Below, one piece after another: positions 27,476-35,250 of a stretch of 64,000 nucleotides of DNA. Both the position numbers and the translations under genes were made by a program. How positions within the stretch are numbered: position 1 is the stretch's first letter; each line of letters opens with the position of its first letter. The notes under the pieces are model-generated. The model worked only from the letters and a program-made list of their open reading frames with translations. It had not been told where the DNA came from and did not search any database. The stretch comes from Halococcus salsus (GTDB taxonomy: Archaea > Halobacteriota > Halobacteria > Halobacteriales > Halococcaceae), in contig NZ_JAAAJC010000001.1 of the NCBI RefSeq assembly GCF_009900715.1, positions 1,229,216 through 1,293,215 of the forward strand, read 5' to 3'.

Positions 27476-28306
27476 ATGGCACTACGCCCGTCAACCGTCG
27501 AAACGGCTACCGCCGAGGTCTTCCAGGACGTGCTCGCGGGGTCGTCGGACGGCGTCCTCGCGATCGGGTTGAACGAAACGGCCACGGCCGACCTCCTTCA
27601 CAGTCTGGACGGGATGACGGATCCTCCGTCGGTTCGGTTGCTCACCTACGAGTCGGTGCTCAAGTGGGTCCGGGAGGACTTCGCGATGGCGAGCATCGCG
27701 GCGGAGCTCGTCGCCACGAACACCCTCTCCACACAGATGGCGGAGGGCCCATTCGAGAACGTTCTGCTCGTCACCGACGAGTCCGTCACCGCCATCATCT
27801 CGACGAAAGACGACGTCGTCGGGCTCAGCACCGAGAACCTCGACCTCGTCGAGGGCACACGTGCCTACTGGCAGGGACTCTACAAGGAGTCCGGGAGTTT
27901 CCCGCTGCGCACGCCGGCGTACTCGGCAGTCGGGGACTCGCTCGCCACCGAGTTCGGTCCCGAACTCGTCGACGATTTCCAGTCGATGCTCGATGCGCTC
28001 GGGAGCACCCGCGGTCAGACCCTCGACGAGGTCGTGATCGCCCTCCTCGTCGCGGCCAAGCACGAGGAGCTCCTCTACGACATCTCGAGGTGGGGTGAGA
28101 ACATCGGCATCGCGAGCAAGGCGACCTTCTCCCGGGAGAAGATGCGGCTCGAAGCGGCCGGACTCATCGCGACCGAAAAAGTGCCCGTGGACGTCGGTCG
28201 GCCACGGCTGCGCCTGCTCCTGGGCGACGACCGCCTCCGAACGGAGGACGCCGACGAGTTCGTGACCGTCGTTCGGGACGAACTCCCGGCCAGCGTCGAC
28301 TCATGA
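27476..28306 (+). CDS. tbsP: Transcriptional regulator TbsP (DUF5821)
   Basis: Regulator of 276 residues matching the haloarchaeal TbsP family. The N-terminal 180 residues are the sensor-like part, and the C-terminus has the diagnostic winged helix: ALLVAAKHEELLYDISRWG, GIASKATFSREKMRLE and GRPRLRLLLGDD. In Haloferax volcanii TbsP (TrmB suppressor) acts with TrmB on glycolytic and gluconeogenic gene expression. The ATG at 27476 follows GGTAGGACC; an in-frame ATG at 27449 adds nine residues. The stop overlaps the epimerase start (ATGA), so the regulator is made together with a sugar-nucleotide enzyme. Confidence 0.83.
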   Translation: MALRPSTVETATAEVFQDVLAGSSDGVLAIGLNETATADLLHSLDGMTDPPSVRLLTYESVLKWVREDFAMASIAAELVATNTLSTQMAEGPFENVLLVTDESVTAIISTKDDVVGLSTENLDLVEGTRAYWQGLYKESGSFPLRTPAYSAVGDSLATEFGPELVDDFQSMLDALGSTRGQTLDEVVIALLVAAKHEELLYDISRWGENIGIASKATFSREKMRLEAAGLIATEKVPVDVGRPRLRLLLGDDRLRTEDADEFVTVVRDELPASVDS

Positions 28307-29238
28307 GACCGGCCATCGAGGACCGGACCGTCGTCGTCACCGGCGGGAGCGGGTTCATCGGGAGCCATCTCGTCGAGGCGGTCGCGCCGACCAACGACGT
28401 CCGCGTCGTCGACACCGCCGACGGGGAGTCACGTCGTTTTCCGACGAACGTCGACGTCGTCACGGGCGACGTTCGCGATGCAGCCACGCGGGAGGCGGCG
28501 CTCGACGGTGCCGACGTCGTCTTTCACGAGGCGGCCATCGCGAGCGTCGAGCGCTCCATCCAGGAACCCGAGGAGAGCCACGCCGTGAACGTCGATGCCA
28601 CGCTGTCGCTCCTCGAAACGGCTCGCCGAACCGGGACCCGAGTCGTCTTCGCGTCGAGTGCGGCCATCTACGGGGACCCCGACCGGGTGCCGGTCTCGGA
28701 GAACGAGTCGAAGACCCCGAACTCGCCGTACGGGCTCGAGAAGCTGGCCGGCGACCACTACTGCCGGCTCTACAACCACCTGTACGACGTCGAGACGGTC
28801 GCGCTTCGGTACTTCAACGTCTACGGCCCCCGGCAGTCGGCGGGGTCGTACAGCGGGGTGATCTCGACGTTCGTCTCCCAGACTCGGTCGGGCGGACCGA
28901 TCACCGTTCAGGGCGACGGCGAACAGACGCGGGACTTCGTCCACGTTCGTGACGTCGTCCGTGCGAACCTGCTGGCCGCGACGACCGACGCCGTCGGGGA
29001 GGCGTTCAACGTCGGCACCGGGACAGAGGTGCGTATCGCCACCCTCGCCGAGCACGTCCGGAACGCCATCGACCCCGACATCGAGATCGTCCACACCGAC
29101 GGGCGTTCCGGCGACGTTCGGGCGAGCTGTGCGGACATCTCGAAGGCCGAAGCCGAACTCGGCTACGAACCGACGCGGGACATCGAAACCGGGATCGGGT
29201 CGCTCGTCGAGTGGAACCGACGTCTCACCGTCAACTGA
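28303..29238 (+). CDS. NAD-dependent sugar-nucleotide epimerase (GalE-like)
   Basis: Extended short-chain dehydrogenase of 311 residues. The NAD-binding loop is VVVTGGSGFIGSHLVEAV and the catalytic YxxxK lies in NSPYGLEKLAGD, preceded by FASSAAIYGDP. The block LRYFNVYGPRQ and the C-terminal RDFVHVRDVV are typical of UDP-glucose or UDP-N-acetylglucosamine 4-epimerases and UDP-sugar dehydratase relatives. It probably supplies a sugar nucleotide to the glycan locus. The start overlaps tbsP by four bases. Exact substrate not determinable. Confidence 0.87.
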   Translation: MRPAIEDRTVVVTGGSGFIGSHLVEAVAPTNDVRVVDTADGESRRFPTNVDVVTGDVRDAATREAALDGADVVFHEAAIASVERSIQEPEESHAVNVDATLSLLETARRTGTRVVFASSAAIYGDPDRVPVSENESKTPNSPYGLEKLAGDHYCRLYNHLYDVETVALRYFNVYGPRQSAGSYSGVISTFVSQTRSGGPITVQGDGEQTRDFVHVRDVVRANLLAATTDAVGEAFNVGTGTEVRIATLAEHVRNAIDPDIEIVHTDGRSGDVRASCADISKAEAELGYEPTRDIETGIGSLVEWNRRLTVN

Positions 29239-29361
29239 GGGTGAGGGTCGAACACCACAGCGCGAGAACCCCGGACGAACGCCGTTGGGACCGTTCGTTC
29301 GTGGTCGGGACCGAACCCGAGGCCACGACAGCGCTATGTGAACACTTGTCCAAGTAGAGGT

Positions 29362-30549
29362 GTGTTCAGCGAGTGGCTAGAACGGCCCCGGATGCGTGCG
29401 AGCGGCGACGTCGAGGAGCGGAGCGCGACGTGGCTCGAACTGTTCTACGACCTCGTGTTCGTGGTGACGGTCGCCGAACTCGTCGGGCTTCTCGGTGCCG
29501 GTCGCTCCCCGGCGAACGTGTTCGCGTACGTCGCGTTGTTCATTCCTGTGTGGTGGGGGTGGATCGGTTCGACGTTCTACGCGACCCGTTTCGACACCGA
29601 CGACCTCGTTCACCGGCTCATGACCGCGATCGAACTCTTCGCGGTGGTCGCGCTCGCGGTCAACGTCCACGGGGCGTTCGGCGAGACCTCCCGTGGATTC
29701 GCGCTCGCCTATGCGGCGCTCCGGGGCGTCCTCGTCGTCAAATATCTCGGTGCCAGCCGGGCCATCCCCGAGGCAAGGCCGCTCACGACACGCTACGCGC
29801 GTGGCTTCGGTCTCGACGCCGGCCTGTGGTTCGCCTCGGTATTCGTCCCGCCCCCCTACCGCTTCGGTCTGTGGGCGCTCGGGCTCCTGGTCTCGTTCGC
29901 CACGCCGATCACCGCGGGGAGCCTCCACGGCGACCTCCCACCCCACGCCTCACACCTGCCCGAACGGTTCGGGCTGTTCACCATCATCGTCCTCGGCGAG
30001 TCGGTCGTCGGGCTCGTTCACGGGGCGAGCGAACAGGCCTTCTCGCTCCCTGCGTTCCTCGTCGGCGCGTTCTGCGTTGCGGTGGTGTTCAGTCTCTGGT
30101 GGGTCTACTTCGACAATCTCGATGGGGCGGCCATCCGGGCGGCAGTCGCGGCGGGGCGCACGGCTGACTACCAGCGGTGGCTCTACGCCCACTTCCCGCT
30201 CGTGGTCGGTCTCGCCGCCGTCGGGGTCGGGATCGACCATCTCCTTGTCGCCGAGCCGACGCTCCAGCTCCCGGCGGCCGACCGCTGGTTGCTCTGTGGC
30301 GCACTCGTCGTCGTGCTCTCGGCCATCGGGGTCATCCACCGGACGACCGACGCCTGCGCGAACCGCCCCGCGCGAACCCAGTCGTTGCATCGCTTCGGCG
30401 GCGCGGGTGCGGTGCTCGTCGTCGCCGTCCTGGGTGGGCCGCTGACGCCGTTCGCGGTCGCCGGAGTGCTGGTGGTCATCTGTGTCGCACAGGTCGCCCT
30501 CGACCTGCGCGAACGGGGGCGGACGGCCGATCTCTCGGTCGGTGGCTAA
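29362..30549 (+). CDS. Low temperature requirement protein A (LtrA) family
   Basis: Membrane protein of about 395 residues with around 11 helices. The family signature is at the N-terminus: EERSATWLELFYDLVFVVTV. Further helices carry FTIIVLGESVVG and WWVYFDNLDG, both conserved in LtrA proteins. The name comes from Listeria, where loss impairs growth in the cold; biochemical activity is unknown. I chose GTG 29362 (VFSEWLERPR), which keeps the short N-terminus seen in the family; ATG 29392 and GTG 29338 are alternatives. It has no obvious link to either neighbouring locus. Confidence 0.8.
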   Translation: MFSEWLERPRMRASGDVEERSATWLELFYDLVFVVTVAELVGLLGAGRSPANVFAYVALFIPVWWGWIGSTFYATRFDTDDLVHRLMTAIELFAVVALAVNVHGAFGETSRGFALAYAALRGVLVVKYLGASRAIPEARPLTTRYARGFGLDAGLWFASVFVPPPYRFGLWALGLLVSFATPITAGSLHGDLPPHASHLPERFGLFTIIVLGESVVGLVHGASEQAFSLPAFLVGAFCVAVVFSLWWVYFDNLDGAAIRAAVAAGRTADYQRWLYAHFPLVVGLAAVGVGIDHLLVAEPTLQLPAADRWLLCGALVVVLSAIGVIHRTTDACANRPARTQSLHRFGGAGAVLVVAVLGGPLTPFAVAGVLVVICVAQVALDLRERGRTADLSVGG

Positions 30550-30640
30550 GCCACGCCCGCAATAACGGCGCTCCCGATGAGTGTCGCAGACTCGTCCAGG
30601 CCATCGGGAGAACGACAGAGTGCCTTGTTCGTTCTCCCAG

Positions 30641-32026
30641 CTACGGGTTTTCGTCGTGACCGGTGGCCATGTGTCCAGCCTCCTGGTGCGGGCCACACAG
30701 CGCGTCGGAGGACTGACGGCAGGCGATCTCCGTGAACGAGCGTGAAGGGGCGGCGGCCGAGCGCCGTTCGTTCGTGACACCCGCTCTCCCAGTGGGTTCG
30801 ACGACCGTCTCGGGGAGATAGCGCCACGCGACCACCCCCAGAACGAGACAGCCCGCGGCCGCGAGCGCCGCGTTGGCGAGATAGCCCGGTCCGAAGGCGG
30901 TGAAGACCACGCCCGCGAGCGCCCCGCCGATGGCGAAGCCGATCTGCCCGGTGGCGGCCGTGAGGCTCATCAACGACCCACGGCGGTCGCCGGGAACGAG
31001 CTCGGTCAGGAGCGCCTGGAACGAACTCCCGCGCGAGGCGAACAACGCCATCGCGACGAAGAAGACGAGGTAGACCGGCCACAGGCCGGCGGCCACGAAC
31101 GGGGTGGCGAGGATCACCAACGCGACCGCGAGCGAGGCACCGACGATGACCGGCTTGCGACCGACGCTATCGGACAGCCGTCCGGCCTCCGGTCCCGCGA
31201 GGACGTTCCCGACCCCGCCGACGAAGAAGAGGAGCGCGATCGAACCACCCGTGACCCCCAACGTGGTTTCGAGCCAGAGCGGGAGGTACGCGATGTAGAG
31301 CGGAAAACTCAGAAACACCAGCGCGAACATGAGCGAGGCCGCCCCGACGCCGGGGCGGCGAAGCAGGTCGGTGTAGGCTTCGATCGCGGTTCGGAGGCCG
31401 AGCGGCGCGTCGGTGCGTCGTGTCTCCGGTTGCGGGACGAACCGCCAAACGAGCACCGTGGCGACACCCATCACGACCGCAAACGCGACGAACGGGGCGC
31501 GAAACCCGAACGCATCGGCGAGCACGACCCCGAGCGGGATGCCGGCGATCTGACCGGCCGCGAGACCGCTCATGACCCAGCCGCTCGCCCAGCCACGGCG
31601 TTCCCGGGGGAAGTAATCGCCGACGTACGCGATCGCCGCCCCGTTGAGGATCCCACCGGCCGCCCCGGCGAACGCCCGCACGCCGAACAGCATCGCGAAG
31701 CTCTCGACGAACCCGTGCGCGGCGAGCGCGACCGTCATCAGACCGCTCCCGGCCAACAGGATACGTCGTCGGCCGACGCGGTCCGAGATCGGACCGGCCA
31801 CGAGCGCGAATATCCCGACGACGAACGCGTAGGCCGTGATGAGCGTCCCGAGGAGACCCGTCGTCACGCTGAGCTGTTCGGCGATCCGGGTGAGGATCGG
31901 CGCGACGATCATCACCTGACTGGCGAACGAGAACACGACCAACCAGAGCACGAACAGTATCAGGGAGTCACTGGCATCGTCGTGGGTCGGCGCAGTCACG
32001 CCGTCCGACAGGCCACCGCCGGGCAT
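30641..32026 (-). CDS. MFS transporter, probable siderophore exporter
   Basis: Major facilitator of 461 residues with 12 predicted helices. The MFS signature between helices 2 and 3 is GPISDRVGRRRILLAG and is echoed in the second half as AGRLSDSVGRKPVIVG. It is of the drug/arabinose efflux type. It is divergent from the siderophore biosynthesis operon and shares its 307-base control region, so export of the finished siderophore is the likely role, as for MFS genes beside other NIS clusters. An unusual hydrophilic tail of about 60 residues ends the protein. Drug export is the alternative. Confidence 0.78.
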   Translation of the reverse strand: MPGGGLSDGVTAPTHDDASDSLILFVLWLVVFSFASQVMIVAPILTRIAEQLSVTTGLLGTLITAYAFVVGIFALVAGPISDRVGRRRILLAGSGLMTVALAAHGFVESFAMLFGVRAFAGAAGGILNGAAIAYVGDYFPRERRGWASGWVMSGLAAGQIAGIPLGVVLADAFGFRAPFVAFAVVMGVATVLVWRFVPQPETRRTDAPLGLRTAIEAYTDLLRRPGVGAASLMFALVFLSFPLYIAYLPLWLETTLGVTGGSIALLFFVGGVGNVLAGPEAGRLSDSVGRKPVIVGASLAVALVILATPFVAAGLWPVYLVFFVAMALFASRGSSFQALLTELVPGDRRGSLMSLTAATGQIGFAIGGALAGVVFTAFGPGYLANAALAAAGCLVLGVVAWRYLPETVVEPTGRAGVTNERRSAAAPSRSFTEIACRQSSDALCGPHQEAGHMATGHDENP

Positions 32027-32275
32027 AACCCTGCCGTCGGATCCCCTCGAACGTCCTCGTCGGAGTCACGACGAACGTTCGAGAGCGAGTTTTGTTTCGG
32101 CCGTTCGTCCCCGTGGGTCACACGGACGTGTCGGATATCGTACCGACCAGGGTTCGACTCCCGGAGCGGGGACGAGAGCGGCTCCCCGTTCGTGCACCGA
32201 AACCCGATAACCTCCGTTCTGACCGGTCCTCTGCGGGTTCCGTCTCCCAGCCCCGAGAACCCGCCGGCCAGCAGA

Positions 32276-32326
32276 TTTAGGGTAGCCAAAAATTCGAAGT
32301 TCTTATTGCTTTTAGGGCTGCCTAAA
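32276..32326 (+). promoter_or_regulatory. Tandem DtxR-like iron boxes flanking the siderophore promoter
   Basis: Box 1 is TTTAGGGTAGCCAAA at 32276-32290; box 2 is TTTAGGGCTGCCTAAA at 32311-32326, with a perfect 6-bp inverted arm. Both resemble the DtxR/IdeR consensus core TTAGGYTAGCCTAA. Their centres are 35 bases apart. The TATA-like CTTATT at 32302-32307 lies between them, about 27-30 bases before ATG 32334. Binding of an iron-loaded repressor would block the promoter. The remainder of the divergent region, 32027-32275, shows nothing further. Confidence 0.7.
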
Positions 32327-32333
32327 GAACTGC

Positions 32334-32402
32334 ATGTATCCGACGACCCACCGAACGGGACGTGGCGGCGGAACCATCGGTCGAGGGAGTGGTCCGCCCT
32401 GA
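32334..32402 (+). other. Short leader frame ahead of the aminotransferase gene
   Basis: The ATG at 32334 sits at the expected transcription start, 27-30 bases after the TATA box, but opens a frame of only 22 codons (begins MYPTTHRTGRGG). Its TGA at 32400-32402 overlaps the first codons of the aminotransferase frame. Either the true gene has a frameshift in this segment, or this is a leader peptide with re-initiation. Confidence 0.4.
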
Positions 32403-33769
32403 GCTACCTCGACGAGGGCAACAGCGCCATCCTCACGCGGCAATCCGAACGCGAATCGAACGCACGAACGTACCCGCGCCACCTGCCCTTCGCCATCCGC
32501 GAGGCGACGGGCGTGACCGTCACCGACATGGACGGGAACGAGTACTACGACTGCCTCGCGGGGGCCGGGACGCTCGCCCTGGGACACAACCATCCCCGGG
32601 TCGTCGAGGCGATGGAGCGAGTCATCGACGAGGACCGACCGATCCACACCCTCGACATCTCTACGCCGACGAAGGAACGGTTCGTCGACGCGCTGTTCGA
32701 GAGCCTCCCCGACGCGTTCGCCGACCGGGCGAAGGTACAGTTCTGTAGCCCCGCCGGAACCGACGCCGTCGAAGCCGCGCTGAAGCTCGTCAAGACCGCC
32801 ACCGGGAACCGAAGCGTGCTGGGGTTTCAGGGTGCCTATCACGGCATGACCAGCGGGGCGCTCAGTCTGATGGGCGATACCGACGCGAAGGAGGCACTCT
32901 CCGGCTCGATGGGCGAGGTTCATCACCTCCCGTATCCCTCGAACTACCGTCCGCCGTTCGGCGTCGCGGGCGAGGAGGGCCACCGGCTCGCCAGCCGGTA
33001 CGTGCAGCACCTCCTCAACGACCCCAAAAGCGGGATCACCGACCCCGCCGGGATGATCCTCGAACCGATCCAGGTCGAGGGTGGGTCGGTTCCCGCCCCC
33101 GACGGGTGGCTCCGGGAGATGCGGCGGATGACACGCGAACGCGATATCCCGCTGATCCTCGACGAGATCCAGACGGGTCTCGGCCGCACGGGCGAGACCT
33201 ACGCCTTCGAGCACGCCGACATCGTCCCCGACGTCGTCACGCTCTCGAAGGCCATCGGCGGCGGGCTCCCGCTCGCAGTCGTCGTCTACGACGAGTCGCT
33301 CGACGTCTGGGAACCGGGTGCCCACGCGGGCACTTTCCGTGGCAACCAGCTCGCGATGGCGGCGGGCGAGGCGACCATCGACTACGTCCTAGAGAACGAC
33401 CTCGCGGAACACGCCGCGGACGTCGGTGCCCGACTGCGCGGGGCGCTCGAAGCGACGGCCGACCGCTTCGAGGCCGTCGGCGACGTTCGCGGACGCGGAC
33501 TCATGCTCGGGGTCGAGTTCGTCGACCACGGGACCGAGTGGCAGGGACCCGGACCGCACACCCCGGACGGCGACTTCGCGGAGGCCGTCCAGACGGCGTG
33601 TTTCGAGCGCGGCCTCGTCGTCGAACGCGGTGGCCGGGGGGACGCCACTGCGCGATTCCTCCCGCCGCTGGTCGTGACGAGGGCGCAGGTCGACGAGATC
33701 GCCGCGGTCTTCGAGGAGGCGGTGGCGGCCGTCACGGACGAACGGTCGCGGCGGGAGGTGACGGCGTGA
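32399..33769 (+). CDS. Diaminobutyrate-2-oxoglutarate aminotransferase (siderophore)
   Basis: Class III PLP aminotransferase, RhbA-like, making L-2,4-diaminobutyrate from aspartate semialdehyde. Seen: YLDEGNSAIL, GAGTLALGHNHPRV, FCSPAGTDAVEAALKL, LILDEIQTGLGRTG and the PLP lysine in TLSKAIGGGLP. The conserved region starts at about 32402, yet no in-frame ATG or GTG precedes it after the promoter; a CTG at 32399 is the coordinate given. The in-frame TTG at 32306 lies inside the TATA box, and the in-frame GTG 32513 would remove conserved residues. A 5' frameshift is likely. It overlaps the decarboxylase gene by GTGA. Confidence 0.85.
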   Translation: MSYLDEGNSAILTRQSERESNARTYPRHLPFAIREATGVTVTDMDGNEYYDCLAGAGTLALGHNHPRVVEAMERVIDEDRPIHTLDISTPTKERFVDALFESLPDAFADRAKVQFCSPAGTDAVEAALKLVKTATGNRSVLGFQGAYHGMTSGALSLMGDTDAKEALSGSMGEVHHLPYPSNYRPPFGVAGEEGHRLASRYVQHLLNDPKSGITDPAGMILEPIQVEGGSVPAPDGWLREMRRMTRERDIPLILDEIQTGLGRTGETYAFEHADIVPDVVTLSKAIGGGLPLAVVVYDESLDVWEPGAHAGTFRGNQLAMAAGEATIDYVLENDLAEHAADVGARLRGALEATADRFEAVGDVRGRGLMLGVEFVDHGTEWQGPGPHTPDGDFAEAVQTACFERGLVVERGGRGDATARFLPPLVVTRAQVDEIAAVFEEAVAAVTDERSRREVTA

Positions 33770-35250
33770 CGCCCGACGAGCTGTTCCTCGGGAGCGACGC
33801 GGGCAACGCCGCCTACCGCGAGGCGATGGAAGCGGCGACCGAGACCGTCCTCGAAAGCGTCGTCGACGGGGAGAACCCCTATTCGGGCCACTCACCGGAC
33901 GTCCTCGCCGAACGGTTCGACGACGCCGTCATCCCGGAGACCGGCGTGGGCCTCGATGCGACCCTCGAGGAGGTCGGCGAGCGCGTGCTCGCACACTCCG
34001 TCGACCCGTCGAACGGCCGCTGTGTGGCCCACCTCCAGTGCCCGCCGATGATACCCGGACTCGCCGCCGAGGCGCTGTTGACCGCGGCGAACCAGTCGCT
34101 CGACTCGTTCGACCAGGCACCCGCCGCGACGGTGCTCGAAGAACGCGTCGTCGACGCCCTCTGTGACCTGTTCGACCTCCCGGCCGACGGGGACGGCGTC
34201 TTCACCAGCGGCGGCACGGAGTCGAACTTCCAGGCGCTGTTGCTCGCTCGCGACCGGTGTTGTAGCCGCCGGTTCGACCACGACGTGCAGGCCGACGGAC
34301 TCCCCGCGAACGCCGATTCGCTCCGGGTGCTCTGTTCGGACGCCGCACACTTCACCGCGAAGCAGGCCGCACACCACCTCGGGCTCGGCGAGAACGCCGT
34401 CGTCACCGTGGCGACCGACGACGAGGGACGGATCGACGTTTCGGCGCTCGACGCGACGCTCGCGGACCTCCGCGCCCACGACCACGAGCCGTTTGCGCTG
34501 GTCGGCACCGCGGGGACGACCGACTTCGGGAGCATCGACCCGCTCTCGGCGCTCGCCGCCCGGGCCGCGGAGCACGACCTCTGGTTCCACGTGGATGCCG
34601 CCTACGGCGGCGCGCTCGCAGTGACCGACCACCGCGCCCTGCTCGACGGTATCGAACGGGCGGACTCGGTGGCCGTCGACTTCCACAAGCTGTTCTTCCA
34701 ACCCATCAGCTGTGGAGCCCTCCTACTCCGCGACGGCGACGAGTTCGACTGGATGGCTCGCAACGCCGCGTACCTCAACCCCGCGGGCCACGACGACGCC
34801 GGCATCCCGAACCTCGTTGCGAAGTCGGTCCGGACGACGCGTCGCTTCGACGCGCTGAAACCCTACGTCGCGTTCCGCAGCCTCGGCCGGGAGGGGATCG
34901 CGGCGCTCGTGGAATCGACGCTCGAACTGGCCGACGGAGCAGCGGCGCTCGTCGACGACGCCGACGACCTCGAACGCCTGCACGAACCGACGCTGAACGC
35001 GTTGGTGTTCCGCTATCGGCCCGCCGACGGGATGGACGACCGCGCGGTGGGTCGGTTGAACGCCACTATCCGACGGGAACTGCTCCACGACGGCCGGGCC
35101 GTCGTCGCCCGAACCCAGGTCGACGGCGTGACCAGCCTCAAGGTCACACTTCTGGATCCGACGGCGACGCTCGACGACGTGGCCGCGACCCTTGACGTCC
35201 TCCGGGACTGTGGTGAGTCCCTCGTCGCCGAACGGGGGGCAGTCGCATGA
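33766..35250 (+). CDS. L-2,4-diaminobutyrate decarboxylase (siderophore)
   Basis: Group II PLP-dependent decarboxylase of 494 residues, RhbB-like. It turns L-2,4-diaminobutyrate into 1,3-diaminopropane, the backbone amine of schizokinen-type siderophores. Seen: FTSGGTESNFQALLLARD, the histidine in DAAHFTAKQAAH, the aspartate in FHVDAAYGGAL and the PLP lysine in VDFHKLFFQPISC. The GTG start at 33766 overlaps the aminotransferase stop (GTGA), and the stop overlaps the synthetase start (ATGA). Aromatic or glutamate decarboxylases share the fold, but the gene order fixes the assignment. Confidence 0.9.
   Translation: MTPDELFLGSDAGNAAYREAMEAATETVLESVVDGENPYSGHSPDVLAERFDDAVIPETGVGLDATLEEVGERVLAHSVDPSNGRCVAHLQCPPMIPGLAAEALLTAANQSLDSFDQAPAATVLEERVVDALCDLFDLPADGDGVFTSGGTESNFQALLLARDRCCSRRFDHDVQADGLPANADSLRVLCSDAAHFTAKQAAHHLGLGENAVVTVATDDEGRIDVSALDATLADLRAHDHEPFALVGTAGTTDFGSIDPLSALAARAAEHDLWFHVDAAYGGALAVTDHRALLDGIERADSVAVDFHKLFFQPISCGALLLRDGDEFDWMARNAAYLNPAGHDDAGIPNLVAKSVRTTRRFDALKPYVAFRSLGREGIAALVESTLELADGAAALVDDADDLERLHEPTLNALVFRYRPADGMDDRAVGRLNATIRRELLHDGRAVVARTQVDGVTSLKVTLLDPTATLDDVAATLDVLRDCGESLVAERGAVA

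Noticed and set aside
31430-32398. Long open N-terminal extension in frame with the siderophore aminotransferase
   Set aside because: It lies antisense to the MFS gene and before the operon promoter, and its composition is not protein-like. Only the part from about 32399 is coding.
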